Shown here: positions 51,847 to 61,075 of the stretch, one piece after another | Layout of the letters: each line of letters opens with the position of its first letter | Position numbering within the stretch: position 1 is the first letter of the stretch | Source: CAWUEZ02 sp963921355 | GTDB taxonomy: Bacteria > Pseudomonadota > Alphaproteobacteria > Thalassobaculales > Thalassobaculaceae | Length of the DNA: 64,000 nucleotides | Assembly (NCBI GenBank): GCA_963921355.3 | Contig: OZ001190.1 | Span: forward strand, 186,001-250,000 | Reading direction: 5' to 3' | Made by a program: the position numbers and the translations under genes | Notes under the pieces: model-generated | Seen by the model: the letters and a program-made list of their open reading frames with translations, nothing else | What the model was told of the DNA's origin: nothing | Databases searched by the model: none

Positions 51847-52026
51847 ATGAGCGACACTTATGTCCTGACGCCGAATGAAGCGGCCGAGCAGACGGGCCTG
51901 GACCTGGACACCGTGCTGCGGATCGCCGCCAATAAGGAAGACGTCGCCGCGACCGACGGCAACGTTCTGCGGATTGATCCCTGGGCCCTCAACGAGGCTG
52001 TTCAGGAACTGAAGATCGCCGCCTAA
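51847..52026 (+). CDS. Small excisionase-like HTH protein (59 residues)
   Basis: The protein starts MSDTYVLTPNEAAEQTGLDL and continues DTVLRIAANKEDVAAT, then VLRIDPWALNEAVQELKIAA. This follows the helix-turn-helix-17/excisionase layout (LTxxEAAexxGLxxxTV, a loop, xGxxxRIxxxAL). GAAGGAG is placed 10 nt before the ATG. It lies outside any phage or integrase context and before the bamD gene, with a hairpin terminator 35 nt after its stop. A DNA-binding regulatory role is inferred. Confidence 0.75.
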   Translation: MSDTYVLTPNEAAEQTGLDLDTVLRIAANKEDVAATDGNVLRIDPWALNEAVQELKIAA

Positions 52027-52060
52027 ACGCCCCACCAGTACAGGGTTGTGCGTTTCGATG

Positions 52061-52082
52061 AGCCCCGCCCAGGCGGGGCTTT
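52061..52082 (+). terminator. Rho-independent-like hairpin after the small HTH gene
   Basis: AGCCCCGC and GCGGGGCT form an 8-bp stem with a 4-nt loop (CCAG) and are followed by TTTCGG. The T-run is short, so termination may be partial before bamD. Confidence 0.55.
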
Positions 52083-52195
52083 CGGCTGTCTGGGGTAAAG
52101 CGATCCGGCGCTCCTGCCCGCGCCACGCAGGCCCTTCCCTCGGCCGGGCACTGGCCGTAATGTGCGACATCCGAGCGATTTGGAAGACGGACAGG

Positions 52196-53008
52196 ATGAC
52201 GCTGGTTCGACGATCCGCTGTCCTCGCCCTGTCGGCCCTCATGGTGGCCTGCAGTTCGACGCCCGAAGATCCCGAGTATGTCGAGCGTCCGGTTGAGGAA
52301 ATCTACAACGAAGCCTACGACGCCGCGCTGCAGGGCAACTTCAAGGCGGCAGCTCCGTTGTTCGACGAGGTTGAGCGCCAGCACCCGTACTCGGTTTGGG
52401 CCACGCAGGCCCAGCTGATGGCCGCCTACGCCCTGTATCAGTCGAACGAGTACGACGATGCGGTCGCCGCCCTCGACCGGTTCATTCAGTTGAACCCCGG
52501 CAATCCCAATGTGGACTACGCCTACTACCTGAAGGGGCTCAGCTTCTACGAGCGGATCGTGGACGTCGGGCGGGATCAGAACCTGACCCGCGAAGCGCTG
52601 GACGCCTTTGATGAACTGGTTCGCCGGTTCCCGAGTTCACCTTACGCGCGCGACGCCCGATTGAAGATCGATCTCGCCCGCAACCATCTGGCCGGCAAGG
52701 AAATGAGCATTGGACGTTGGTATATGCGCCAGGGTCAGTATCTCGCCGCGATCAACCGTTTTCAGTCGGTGGTGCAGAACTACGACACGACCGACCAGGT
52801 GCCTGAGGCGCTGTTGCGTCTGACGGAAAGCTATGTCGCCCTCGGGCTGATGCCGGAGGCCCAGCGCACTGCCGCCGTTCTCGGTCACAATTACCCCGGA
52901 TCCGAATGGTATGAAGACGCCTATGTCCTCGCCCGCGAAGGCCGCGCGCGCGAGTCGGCCGACTCCGGTGGCGAGGGATTGTTCGGCTGGGGCTTCGGTC
53001 CGTTCTGA
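52196..53008 (+). CDS. bamD: Outer-membrane protein assembly factor BamD
   Basis: This 270-residue essential lipoprotein of the BAM complex has five TPR motifs. The signal ends LSALMVACSS with lipidation at Cys18. YNEAYDAALQGNFKAAAPLF begins the first TPR at residue 37. KIDLARNHLAGKEMSIGRWY and AINRFQSVVQNYDTTDQVPE are the fourth and fifth. The protein binds BamA and the C-terminal signal of new outer-membrane proteins. In many alphaproteobacteria the order is lpxC-bamD-recN-ligA, and here lpxC is not directly upstream. Confidence 0.93.
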   Translation: MTLVRRSAVLALSALMVACSSTPEDPEYVERPVEEIYNEAYDAALQGNFKAAAPLFDEVERQHPYSVWATQAQLMAAYALYQSNEYDDAVAALDRFIQLNPGNPNVDYAYYLKGLSFYERIVDVGRDQNLTREALDAFDELVRRFPSSPYARDARLKIDLARNHLAGKEMSIGRWYMRQGQYLAAINRFQSVVQNYDTTDQVPEALLRLTESYVALGLMPEAQRTAAVLGHNYPGSEWYEDAYVLAREGRARESADSGGEGLFGWGFGPF

Positions 53009-53012
53009 CGCC

Positions 53013-54707
53013 ATGCTCACCGCGCTCGCGATCCGGGACGTGGTGCTGATCGACCGGCTCGACCTGGAGGTCGAGGCCGGACTGTCGGTTTTGACCGGCG
53101 AAACCGGTGCCGGTAAGTCGATCCTCCTGGATGCTCTCGGCCTGGCGCTCGGCGAGCGCGCGGACTCCGGTCTCGTCCGCCATGGCCGCGATCAGGCAAG
53201 CGTGACGGCGACTTTCGAGATCGGCGAGGCGGGTGCGATCGACGCCGTGCTCGACCGTGCCGGTCTCGACCCCGCGAATGGTGCGTTGGTTCTGCGACGG
53301 ATGGTGTCCGCCGACGGCCGTTCACGCGCCTATGTGAACGATCAGCCGACCAGCGTCGGGCTGTTGCGGCAACTGGGCGATGCCCTGGTCGAGATCCAAG
53401 GCCAGTTCGACCAACGCGGACTGATGGATCCGAGCACCCATCGCCGCTTGCTGGACGCGTTCGCCGGGCTCGAGCCGGCGGTCCATGCGGTCGATGCGGC
53501 CTGGCGGACTTGGCAGGAAGCCAGAGAAACTCTGGAGTCCGCCCGACGCGAACTGGAGGACGCCCGACGCGACGAGGACTACCTTCGTCATGCCATCGGC
53601 GAGTTGGACCAGGTCGCGCCGCAGGCGGGAGAGCAGGCGAGCCTGCTGGAGACCCGGACCGTCCTGGCCAATGCCGAAGCCGTTATCGAGGGCCTGAATG
53701 CGGCCCGCCTCGCCCTTGCCGGACAGGACGGAGGCGATGGCGGCGCGGATTCCGCCGTGGCCCTAGCCCAGCGGGCACTCGACCGAATTGCGGATCGCGC
53801 GGGCGGCCGACTGGAGTCCGCCGTCGCCGCGCTGGACCGGGCGGCCGCCGAATTGCAGGAAGCGGAATCGGAAGTCACTGCGGCCGCCGATGCGATCGAG
53901 GCGGACAGTGGGCGTTTGACAGAGATCGACGACCGCCTGCATGTGCTGCGCGACCTGGCGCGCAAGCATGATGTGGATCCCGATCAGCTTCCCGAGATCC
54001 ATCGCCGGATCGCCGATCACCTGGCGGCCCTCGACGGCAAGGGTGGCGACCTTGGTGCCCTCATCGCCGCCGCTGAGCAGGCACGAACCGGGTTCGAAGA
54101 TGCGGCAAGCCGGCTTTCGCGAGCCCGGGCGGATGGTGCCGTCCAGCTTGATACGGCGGTGGGGCGAGAACTGCAGCCGCTCAAGCTCGACAAGGCCCGG
54201 TTCGAGACCGCCCTGACGCGACTGCCTGAGTCGCAATGGGGACCGTCCGGCATCGACAGCATTGTCTTCAACGTCGCTACCAATCCAGGAATGCCGGCCG
54301 GTCCGCTCTCGAAGATCGCCTCGGGCGGCGAACTCTCCCGGTTCCTGTTGGCCCTGAAAGTGGTACTGGCGGAGGCCAACCCGGTGCCCACACTGGTGTT
54401 CGACGAGGTGGATTCCGGCGTCGGCGGCGCCGTTGCCGCCGCTGTCGGGGATCGGTTGGCCCGCTTGGGTGGGCAGGTTCAGGTCCTCGTCGTTACGCAC
54501 TCGCCGCAGGTGGCAGCACGCGGCCTGCATCATTGGCATGTCGCCAAACGGGTCGACGGCGCGACCACGGCGACCGAGGTCACGACCCTGGACCGCCCCT
54601 CCCGGCTGGAGGAGATCGCCCGAATGCTGTCCGGCAGCGCCGTCACCGCTGAGGCCCGAGCGGCGGCCGAGAGCCTGCTGACCCAACTCGCCGGAGTCCG
54701 GTCATGA
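53013..54707 (+). CDS. recN: DNA repair protein RecN
   Basis: This 564-residue SMC-like ATPase acts in double-strand break repair. The Walker A is LTGETGAGKSILLDALGLAL near residue 28, the coiled coil covers about 160-390, and the C-terminal ABC signature reads ASGGELSRFLLALKVVLA. Walker B is PTLVFDEVDSGVGGAVAAAV. The ATG is 4 nt after the bamD stop, and the stop overlaps ligA (ATGA). Expression of recN and ligA is thus coupled to bamD. Confidence 0.95.
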   Translation: MLTALAIRDVVLIDRLDLEVEAGLSVLTGETGAGKSILLDALGLALGERADSGLVRHGRDQASVTATFEIGEAGAIDAVLDRAGLDPANGALVLRRMVSADGRSRAYVNDQPTSVGLLRQLGDALVEIQGQFDQRGLMDPSTHRRLLDAFAGLEPAVHAVDAAWRTWQEARETLESARRELEDARRDEDYLRHAIGELDQVAPQAGEQASLLETRTVLANAEAVIEGLNAARLALAGQDGGDGGADSAVALAQRALDRIADRAGGRLESAVAALDRAAAELQEAESEVTAAADAIEADSGRLTEIDDRLHVLRDLARKHDVDPDQLPEIHRRIADHLAALDGKGGDLGALIAAAEQARTGFEDAASRLSRARADGAVQLDTAVGRELQPLKLDKARFETALTRLPESQWGPSGIDSIVFNVATNPGMPAGPLSKIASGGELSRFLLALKVVLAEANPVPTLVFDEVDSGVGGAVAAAVGDRLARLGGQVQVLVVTHSPQVAARGLHHWHVAKRVDGATTATEVTTLDRPSRLEEIARMLSGSAVTAEARAAAESLLTQLAGVRS

Positions 54708-56794
54708 CGGATGTCGAAAGCCTGCCCGCGGAACAGCTGACGGAGGAACAGGCGGCGGCAGAACTAGATCGCCTGGCACGTGAGATCGCAGAAGCCGACC
54801 GTCTGTATCACCAGGAAGATGCGCCGGTTCTGACCGATGCCGAATACGACGCGCTGCGCCGCCGGAACCTGTCTATCGAGGCCCGCTTTCCGCATCTGAA
54901 ACGAACCGACAGCCCGAGTGACCGGGTGGCGCCCGGTCCGGTCGACGGCTTCGCGAAGGTGCGCCACAGCCGACCGATGCTGTCCCTGTCCAACGCTTTC
55001 GATGAGGAAGACGTCCGGGACTTCGAGCGGCGGGTCCGCCGGTTCCTGAACCTCAAGGAAACGGACCTTGTCGAACTGATGGCCGAGCCGAAGATCGACG
55101 GACTCTCAGCCGCCGTGCGCTATGAGAATGGCCGGATCGTCCAGGGCGCCACTCGCGGCGACGGAACCGAGGGCGAGAACATCACGCGCAATCTCGAGAC
55201 CGTCGACGACATTCCCCAGACACTGCCGGACGGTGCGCCGGAGGTCCTGGAGGTGCGCGGCGAGGTCTATATGACCAAGTCCGATTTTGTCACCCTGAAC
55301 GAGCGCCAGGCCCAGGCGGGCAGCAAGATTTTCGCGAACCCGCGGAACGCGGCCGCCGGGTCGCTGCGTCAACTCGACCCCTCGATCACGGCGAGTCGCC
55401 CGTTGCGCTTCTTCGCCTACTCCTGGGGGGAAGTCAGCGAAATACCCGCCGACACCCATTCCGGATTTCTCGACCTTCTCAAGGCCTGGGGGTTTCAGAT
55501 CAACCCGCTGTCGCAACTCTGCCGCTCGGTCGACGACGTCCTGGCGGTATACGAGGACATCGGCACCCGCCGCAGCAATCTGCCCTATGACATCGACGGT
55601 GTTGTCTACAAGGTGAACCGCCTGGACTGGCAGGATCGCCTCGGCATGGTCAGCCGCGCCCCACGATGGGCGACGGCCCATAAGTTCAAAGCCGAACAGG
55701 CTGAAACCGTCCTGCGGGAAATCGACATACAGGTCGGTCGGACCGGCGCTCTGACCCCGGTCGCCCGACTCGAGCCGGTGAAAGTCGGTGGCGTGACGGT
55801 GACCAACGCCACCCTGCACAACGATGACGAGATCCAGCGCAAGGACATCCGGCTCGGCGATACCGTCGTGATCCAGCGGGCCGGCGACGTCATCCCTCAG
55901 ATCGTCCGGGTCGTAGCCGAACACCGCCCCAACGGGAGCACGCCATATGTGTTTCCGACCCGGTGCCCACGCTGCGACTCCGAAGCGGTGCGCCCGGAGG
56001 GTGAGGCAATCCGCCGGTGCACCGGCGGCCTCATCTGCCCCGCACAGGCGGTCGAACGCCTTAAGCACTTCGTCAGCCGGGACGCTTTCGACATCGAAGG
56101 GCTCGGCGCCAAGCAGATCGCCGCATTTCACGCCGACGGCCTGGTCCAGTCGCCTGCCGACATATTCCGACTACACACCCGGCGCGACGAACTCGTGCAG
56201 CGAGAGCGCATGGGCGAACGATCGGTTGAAAACCTGCTGGCCGGCATCGAGCAACGGCGGAATATCGGCCTGGACCGGTTCATCTACGCCCTGGGCATCC
56301 GCCAGGTCGGCCAGGCGACGGCCCGACTTCTGGCTGCCAACTACGGATCGCTCGAAGCACTGCGCGATGCGATGAAGCAGGCTGCGGACCTGCAAAACGA
56401 CGCCTATGGCGACCTGGTCAACATCGACCAGATCGGGTCGTCGGTCGCCCAGGATCTGACCGGATTCTTCGCCGAGCCGCACAACCAGACGGTTCTCGAC
56501 GACCTCGCCGGAGAGCTGACGATCGCGGCTTTCTCCGCGCCGGCGGCAACTGAAAGCCCCGTCGCCGGCAAGACCGTCGTGTTCACGGGAACCCTGACGA
56601 CCATGGGACGCAGCGAGGCCAAGGCCCGGGCCGAAGCTCTGGGCGCCAAGGTCGCCGGCTCGGTCTCCAAGAAGACGGACTTCGTGATCGTTGGCGCGGA
56701 CGCCGGCTCAAAGGCGGCGAAGGCGGAGGCTCTGGGTGTGGCGACGTTGAGCGAGGAGGCGTGGCTGACAATGATCGGCGGCAGCCCTGGCTGA
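54704..56794 (+). CDS. ligA: NAD-dependent DNA ligase
   Basis: This 696-residue essential enzyme joins nicks during replication using NAD+. Visible are the adenylation lysine in ELMAEPKIDGLSAAVRYENG near residue 125, the OB-fold, the zinc finger cysteines around PTRCPRCDSEAVRPEGEAIR, the HhH region, and the C-terminal BRCT domain (VVFTGTLTTMGRSEAKARAE). It overlaps recN by 4 bases. A strong terminator and candidate sRNA lie downstream. Confidence 0.97.
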   Translation: MTDVESLPAEQLTEEQAAAELDRLAREIAEADRLYHQEDAPVLTDAEYDALRRRNLSIEARFPHLKRTDSPSDRVAPGPVDGFAKVRHSRPMLSLSNAFDEEDVRDFERRVRRFLNLKETDLVELMAEPKIDGLSAAVRYENGRIVQGATRGDGTEGENITRNLETVDDIPQTLPDGAPEVLEVRGEVYMTKSDFVTLNERQAQAGSKIFANPRNAAAGSLRQLDPSITASRPLRFFAYSWGEVSEIPADTHSGFLDLLKAWGFQINPLSQLCRSVDDVLAVYEDIGTRRSNLPYDIDGVVYKVNRLDWQDRLGMVSRAPRWATAHKFKAEQAETVLREIDIQVGRTGALTPVARLEPVKVGGVTVTNATLHNDDEIQRKDIRLGDTVVIQRAGDVIPQIVRVVAEHRPNGSTPYVFPTRCPRCDSEAVRPEGEAIRRCTGGLICPAQAVERLKHFVSRDAFDIEGLGAKQIAAFHADGLVQSPADIFRLHTRRDELVQRERMGERSVENLLAGIEQRRNIGLDRFIYALGIRQVGQATARLLAANYGSLEALRDAMKQAADLQNDAYGDLVNIDQIGSSVAQDLTGFFAEPHNQTVLDDLAGELTIAAFSAPAATESPVAGKTVVFTGTLTTMGRSEAKARAEALGAKVAGSVSKKTDFVIVGADAGSKAAKAEALGVATLSEEAWLTMIGGSPG

Positions 56795-56853
56795 TCCCGG
56801 CGGCGGGACAATTTCCCTTTCATTCGCCTACCACCCTCCCCATATACTCTTCT

Positions 56854-56959
56854 AACAGGAAGATTGGCTGCCTGATTGCCATGCAGGCCCAGACTTCCGG
56901 GACCTTCTCCCAGGGTCCGAGTGTGATCAAGGCCCTTCCTCTCGGAGGGGCCTTTTCTT
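56854..56959 (+). ncRNA. Candidate trans-acting small RNA (three-hairpin, C-rich loop type)
   Basis: The TATACT -10 at 56843-56848 predicts a start near 56854. The ~105-nt product would form hairpin 1 (GCCTG...CAGGC, near 56880-56898), hairpin 2 (GGACC...GGTCC with loop TTCTCCCAG, near 56900-56920), and a rho-independent terminator (AAGGCCC...GGGGCCTT, 56929-56957). The architecture and the CUCCC-rich loop recall the alphaproteobacterial AbcR/alpha-r15 sRNAs that block ribosome-binding sites. No protein gene fits here. Expression is untested. Confidence 0.5.
56929..56957 (+). terminator. Rho-independent terminator
   Basis: AAGGCCC pairs with GGGGCCTT over a C/T-rich loop and is followed by TTTTCTT. 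It ends the candidate sRNA and would also stop read-through from ligA. Confidence 0.75.
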
Positions 56960-57134
56960 GTTCCCGGTCCGTCAGACCCGCACTGCATCCCGCCTGACGC
57001 ATAGCCAACTGTATAAGCTATGCAGTTATTACAATGCTGCAGCGCAATAAATACCATGGTTCGATAGGGGTGCTGGGCCCAAATCTGGGGTCGAACGCGG
57101 GCCGCGCCCGCCCCCAGATACCCAGGAGAATCCT

Positions 57135-57524
57135 ATGTCCAATCAGAACGACGCCCTGCAGTCGACGATGGCCCCGTCGGACTTCGCGTATAACGTCATG
57201 ATCCAGGCACGCGCCCTCCGGTCGGCCTATATGGCCAGCCTTGTCCGGTCGGCGACACAAGCAACTGTCCGGTGGTTCAACCATCGCCGCACCCTGGCCG
57301 CGGTCGAAGATCTCAGCCCGCGCATGTTGGCTGACATCGGCCTGGATGCCTTGGCGCTGAAGGCCGGCGTTGTGCGTCGGGTTGAGGATGAGCGGACCGC
57401 CAGCTTTACGATGCCGACGGGTCGCAACCTCCGCCGCCCGCAGCACGCTGCGGACAGCCACGTGAACGACGGCGTCATGCAGACGGCAGCCAATACCGAC
57501 GTCCGGGGCCGGAACGCCGCCTGA
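57135..57524 (+). CDS. DUF1127 domain protein
   Basis: This 129-residue protein carries the short DUF1127 motif, RWFNHRRTLAAVEDLSPRML followed by ADIGLD, at residues 48-74. In alphaproteobacteria such proteins can bind RNA and affect phosphate or carbon uptake and stress responses. The N-terminal 45 residues and the Gln/Asn-rich C-tail are extra to the core. The upstream gap 57001-57134 contains the imperfect TTGC-type palindrome (57034-57048). Confidence 0.8.
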   Translation: MSNQNDALQSTMAPSDFAYNVMIQARALRSAYMASLVRSATQATVRWFNHRRTLAAVEDLSPRMLADIGLDALALKAGVVRRVEDERTASFTMPTGRNLRRPQHAADSHVNDGVMQTAANTDVRGRNAA

Positions 57525-57564
57525 TCCGTCGCTCTCCTGCGAGCGCGGTCGACTCCAGGCCGCG

Positions 57565-58434
57565 CTACCGCAGGACCAGGGCGCTCCAGCCGTTGCGGCG
57601 ATACCGCCGGACCAGCCGGAAGCCCTGAGCGCGATGGGCCGACAACACCCATCGCTCCTGCTCGGTCAGCAGACCCGACAGAATGGCCCGACCGCCCGGC
57701 ACCAATCCCCGGCGGAGTCGTGGCGCCATTTCCGCCAGCGGACCGGCCAGAATGTTGGCGACGACCAGGTCGAATGGCGACGACTGCCGGATCAGCGGCG
57801 ATCGCCAACCGTTCGAGACGCCAACTTGCACCCGCCCCGACAAGCGGTTGAGACGCACGTTGTCGCGAGCCGTCGCTGCCGAGATCGGGTCAAGATCGAC
57901 CGCGAGGACTCGGGTCGACGGCACCAGCTTGGCAAGCGCCATCGCGAGAATGCCGGACCCGCACCCGAGGTCCAATGCACGTTGCGGCCGGCGCCGGCGC
58001 GCCAGATCCTGCAGGGCCAGGAGGCACAGCGCGGTGGTCGCATGACTGCCCGATCCGAAAGCCCGCGCCGCATCCACCTTGAGGTCCAGGGTTCCCGCCG
58101 GCGGATCGGACTCGATATGGCTGCCATGGATCCAAACCCGGCGCTCCCGGATCGGCGGGAAGGACTGGCGGTTGAGCGCCAGCCAGTCGACATCCGGTAG
58201 CGGTTCGATAACCGTGTCCGGGGGCGGCGACCCTACGGTCGCAGCGGCAAGCGCCATCGCCGCCGTGATGGTCGACCGCTCGGGCTCACGCTCGGCAATC
58301 CCCTCCACCGTCCACTCCCCACCCGGTGTGTCCTCCAGGGCGGTGACGGCGGAAACGTAGGGCTCCAGGGCATCCGAGACCACCTCCGACGCCTTTGCCG
58401 GCACGCGGAGGGCAATGCGCCAAAGTGAACTCAT
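57565..58434 (-). CDS. prmA: Ribosomal protein L11 methyltransferase
   Basis: This 289-residue SAM-dependent enzyme methylates lysines and the alpha-amine of L11. AFGSGSHATTALCLLALQDL begins the methyltransferase domain at about residue 130; DLGCGSGILAMALAKLVPST is the SAM motif, and FDLVVANILAGPLAEMAPRL the NIxA-type motif IV. It is convergent with the DUF1127 gene and lies 55 nt from the helicase gene, in the same direction as it. Confidence 0.94.
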   Translation of the reverse strand: MSSLWRIALRVPAKASEVVSDALEPYVSAVTALEDTPGGEWTVEGIAEREPERSTITAAMALAAATVGSPPPDTVIEPLPDVDWLALNRQSFPPIRERRVWIHGSHIESDPPAGTLDLKVDAARAFGSGSHATTALCLLALQDLARRRRPQRALDLGCGSGILAMALAKLVPSTRVLAVDLDPISAATARDNVRLNRLSGRVQVGVSNGWRSPLIRQSSPFDLVVANILAGPLAEMAPRLRRGLVPGGRAILSGLLTEQERWVLSAHRAQGFRLVRRYRRNGWSALVLR

Positions 58435-58489
58435 GGGCGGGCTCTCCGGAGGTCTAAACTCAGGGTGTCACAGGTCGGGGCGCCAGAGA

Positions 58490-60853
58490 TCACGGCGTCG
58501 ACAGGAAGGTCTCGACAACGTTCTTGGTCCCGGCGTGATCGAACTCGACCTCCAGCTTGTCGCCATCCGCGGCCGCGACCGTCCCCATACCGAATTTCTG
58601 GTGGAAAACGCGGTCGCCGACCGCGAACCGGCCCGGCTTCGAGCGGTCCACGGTATAGCCCTCCCCGTCAATGACCGGAGCCCGGGTCCGGATCGCACCA
58701 CCCCCCCGGCGCATGTACCCCGGACCGCGGCCGGCAACGCGCCCGCCACGCGCACTCGAATCCCAGGCTGGCAGGGTGGCCTGCTCATCGGCCTCGTACG
58801 ACAATCCGTGACGGCCGGCCGATCCGTAGCCGCCGAACCCCGTCCCGCCGCCCGATCCGTAGAGGCCGGCCTCGCTGATGGTCTCAACGTGATCGCCGGG
58901 CAGCTCCGACACGAAACGTGATGGGATCGCGCTCTGCCACAGCCCGTGCACCCGTCGGTTCGCAGCGAACAGAACCTCCACCTGCTCCCGCGCGCGTGTC
59001 AGTCCGACATAGGCGAGCCGCCGTTCCTCCTCCAGACCCGCGGCGCCGTTCTCGTCCAAGGCCCGCTGGTTGGGGAACAGGCCCTCCTCCCAGCCCGGCA
59101 GGAAGACCACGTCGAATTCGAGCCCCTTGGCCGCGTGCAGCGTCATCAAGCTGATCTGGTCTCCGTCTGCGGAGTCGGCATTCTCCATCACCAGCGAGAT
59201 GTGTTCGAGGAACCCGCCGACGGTCTCGAATTCCTCCAGCGCGGCCACCAGTTCCTTCAGGTTCTCGAGGCGGCCGGGAGCCTCGGGTGATTTGTCCTTC
59301 TGGAGGGCACCGGTGTAGCCACTCTCATCCAGGATCATCGCCATCATGTCGGAGGGTGTCTCGACCCTCAGACCCTCGCGCCAACGCTCGAAATCCGATA
59401 ACAGGCCGGCAACCGCCCGGCGCGCCGCCGGCTTCAGGTCGTCGCCCACCGACAGCTGGGCGGCGGCGGCCGTCAGGGGGAGCGCGGAAGCCCGGGCATG
59501 GTCGTGGACAGCCCGCAGTGTGGTGTCTCCAATGCCCCGCCGGGGCACATTGACGATGCGCTCGAACGCCAGGTCATCATCCGGCTGGTGAACCACCCGG
59601 AGATAGGCGATGGCATCGCGGATCTCCTTGCGCTCATAGAATCGGGCCCCGCCGACGACCCGATAGGGAACGCCCAGCGTGATCAGACGCTCCTCAAACT
59701 CCCGGGTCTGAAACCCGGCACGAACGAGGACCGCCATCTCGCGCAGCGAAACGCCCTTGCGCTGAAGCTCCTCGACCCGCTCGCCCACCACTCGGGCCTC
59801 TTCCTCGCCATCCCAGACACCGCGGACCAGGACCTTCTCGCCGTCGACGCCCTCGGTCCACAGGGTCTTGCCCAACCGCCCTTCATTGTTGGCGATCAGC
59901 GCCGAGGCCGCCGCCAGGATCCGCGATGTCGACCGATAGTTCTGTTCCAGACGAACAACTTCCGCGCCGGGGAAATCTATCTCGAATTTCAGAATGTTGC
60001 CGACTTCGGCGCCGCGCCACCCGTAGATCGACTGATCATCATCGCCGACACAGCAGATGTTGCGATGCGATTGGGCCAGCAGCCGCAGCCAGAGATACTG
60101 CGCGACATTGGTGTCCTGATACTCGTCGACCAGGATGTAGCGGAACTGCTGCTGATACTGGGCGAGAATGTCAGGCTGGGTCTGAAACAGGGTCAGGCAA
60201 TGCAGGAGCAGATCGCCGAAATCGGCGGCGTTCAGGGTGCTGAGCCTGTTCTGATACTGCTTGTAGATCTCCTTCAGCCGACCGCCGGCGAGGTCGCCGG
60301 TTTCGGCCACGCCGATCTTGTCGGGAGTCAGACCGCGGTCCTTCCACCGCTGGATCACTCCCATGAGCATCCGGGCGGGCCAGCGTTTGTCGTCGACATT
60401 CTCGGCCTGCAGCACCTGTTTCAGCAGCCGGACCTGGTCGTCGGCGTCCAGAATGGTGAAATTCTGCTTCAGTCCGACCAGTTCGGCATGACGGCGCAGG
60501 ATGCGGGCACACAGTGCATGGAAAGTCCCAAGCCAGACCTGCTCGGCGACGGGGCCGACGATCGCCGCCACCCGATCCTTCATTTCCCGCGCCGCCTTGT
60601 TGGTGAACGTCACGGCAAGAACGTTCCACGGCCGCGCCCGTCCAAGCGCCAGGATATGAGACAGCCGGGTTGTCAGAACCCTTGTCTTGCCGGTCCCTGC
60701 GCCCGCCAGCACCAGGACCGGACCGTCGACGGCCTCGACCGCGTCCCTTTGTCGCGGATTGAGGCCCTGGAGATACGGCGCGGCCGGTCCGGTGGGGCCC
60801 GGTTCCATCCTGGGCGCGCCGTGCGCGGGATCTGGAGCGAAAAGATCGGCCAT
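58490..60853 (-). CDS. uvrD: UvrD/PcrA-type ATP-dependent DNA helicase
   Basis: This 787-residue SF1A 3'-5' helicase acts in nucleotide excision and mismatch repair. Motif I VLAGAGTGKTRVLTTRLSH, the Ia/II region ILVDEYQDTNVAQYLWL, GDDDQSIYGWRGAEVGN, LEQNYRSTSRILAAASAL, and the C-terminal TLHAAKGLEFDVVFLPGWEE and VGLTRAREQVEVLF are all present. The last 60 residues (GRFAVGDRVFHQKFGMGTVA) form the RNA-polymerase-binding Tudor-like domain of the UvrD/PcrA type. I chose ATG 60853 because upstream in-frame codons show no conservation. Confidence 0.94.
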   Translation of the reverse strand: MADLFAPDPAHGAPRMEPGPTGPAAPYLQGLNPRQRDAVEAVDGPVLVLAGAGTGKTRVLTTRLSHILALGRARPWNVLAVTFTNKAAREMKDRVAAIVGPVAEQVWLGTFHALCARILRRHAELVGLKQNFTILDADDQVRLLKQVLQAENVDDKRWPARMLMGVIQRWKDRGLTPDKIGVAETGDLAGGRLKEIYKQYQNRLSTLNAADFGDLLLHCLTLFQTQPDILAQYQQQFRYILVDEYQDTNVAQYLWLRLLAQSHRNICCVGDDDQSIYGWRGAEVGNILKFEIDFPGAEVVRLEQNYRSTSRILAAASALIANNEGRLGKTLWTEGVDGEKVLVRGVWDGEEEARVVGERVEELQRKGVSLREMAVLVRAGFQTREFEERLITLGVPYRVVGGARFYERKEIRDAIAYLRVVHQPDDDLAFERIVNVPRRGIGDTTLRAVHDHARASALPLTAAAAQLSVGDDLKPAARRAVAGLLSDFERWREGLRVETPSDMMAMILDESGYTGALQKDKSPEAPGRLENLKELVAALEEFETVGGFLEHISLVMENADSADGDQISLMTLHAAKGLEFDVVFLPGWEEGLFPNQRALDENGAAGLEEERRLAYVGLTRAREQVEVLFAANRRVHGLWQSAIPSRFVSELPGDHVETISEAGLYGSGGGTGFGGYGSAGRHGLSYEADEQATLPAWDSSARGGRVAGRGPGYMRRGGGAIRTRAPVIDGEGYTVDRSKPGRFAVGDRVFHQKFGMGTVAAADGDKLEVEFDHAGTKNVVETFLSTP

Positions 60854-61075
60854 GTTGGGTTCGATATAGCACGGCCCATGGGAATGCGCTTGGGGCAGGA
60901 CGACGCGCTGATCGCTTGACTGCGACTCAGAACGCTCCATCTCAAGTCGCTGACCTTGTGACGCCCCGTATCGTTCGGTGCAAACTTGAGCCGGTCCCAT
61001 GCGCCAGCGGTAAGGGGTCGCGGGGGGCGCTTCGTCGCCCCCCGCACTTACGAGGCGCTCTCCCCCAGATCTGTT

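Noticed and set aside
51847..52026. A prophage or integrative element suggested by the excisionase-like protein
   Set aside because: No integrase, att-like direct repeat, tRNA or phage gene is nearby, and the flanking genes are core chromosomal.
56820..57008. A 62-residue minus-strand frame after ligA
   Set aside because: It runs through a strong terminator and the candidate sRNA in the opposite sense and has no start signal.
59498..60919. A 473-residue plus-strand frame opposite uvrD
   Set aside because: The opposite strand carries all seven helicase motifs; the plus frame shows none and has a biased amino-acid content.
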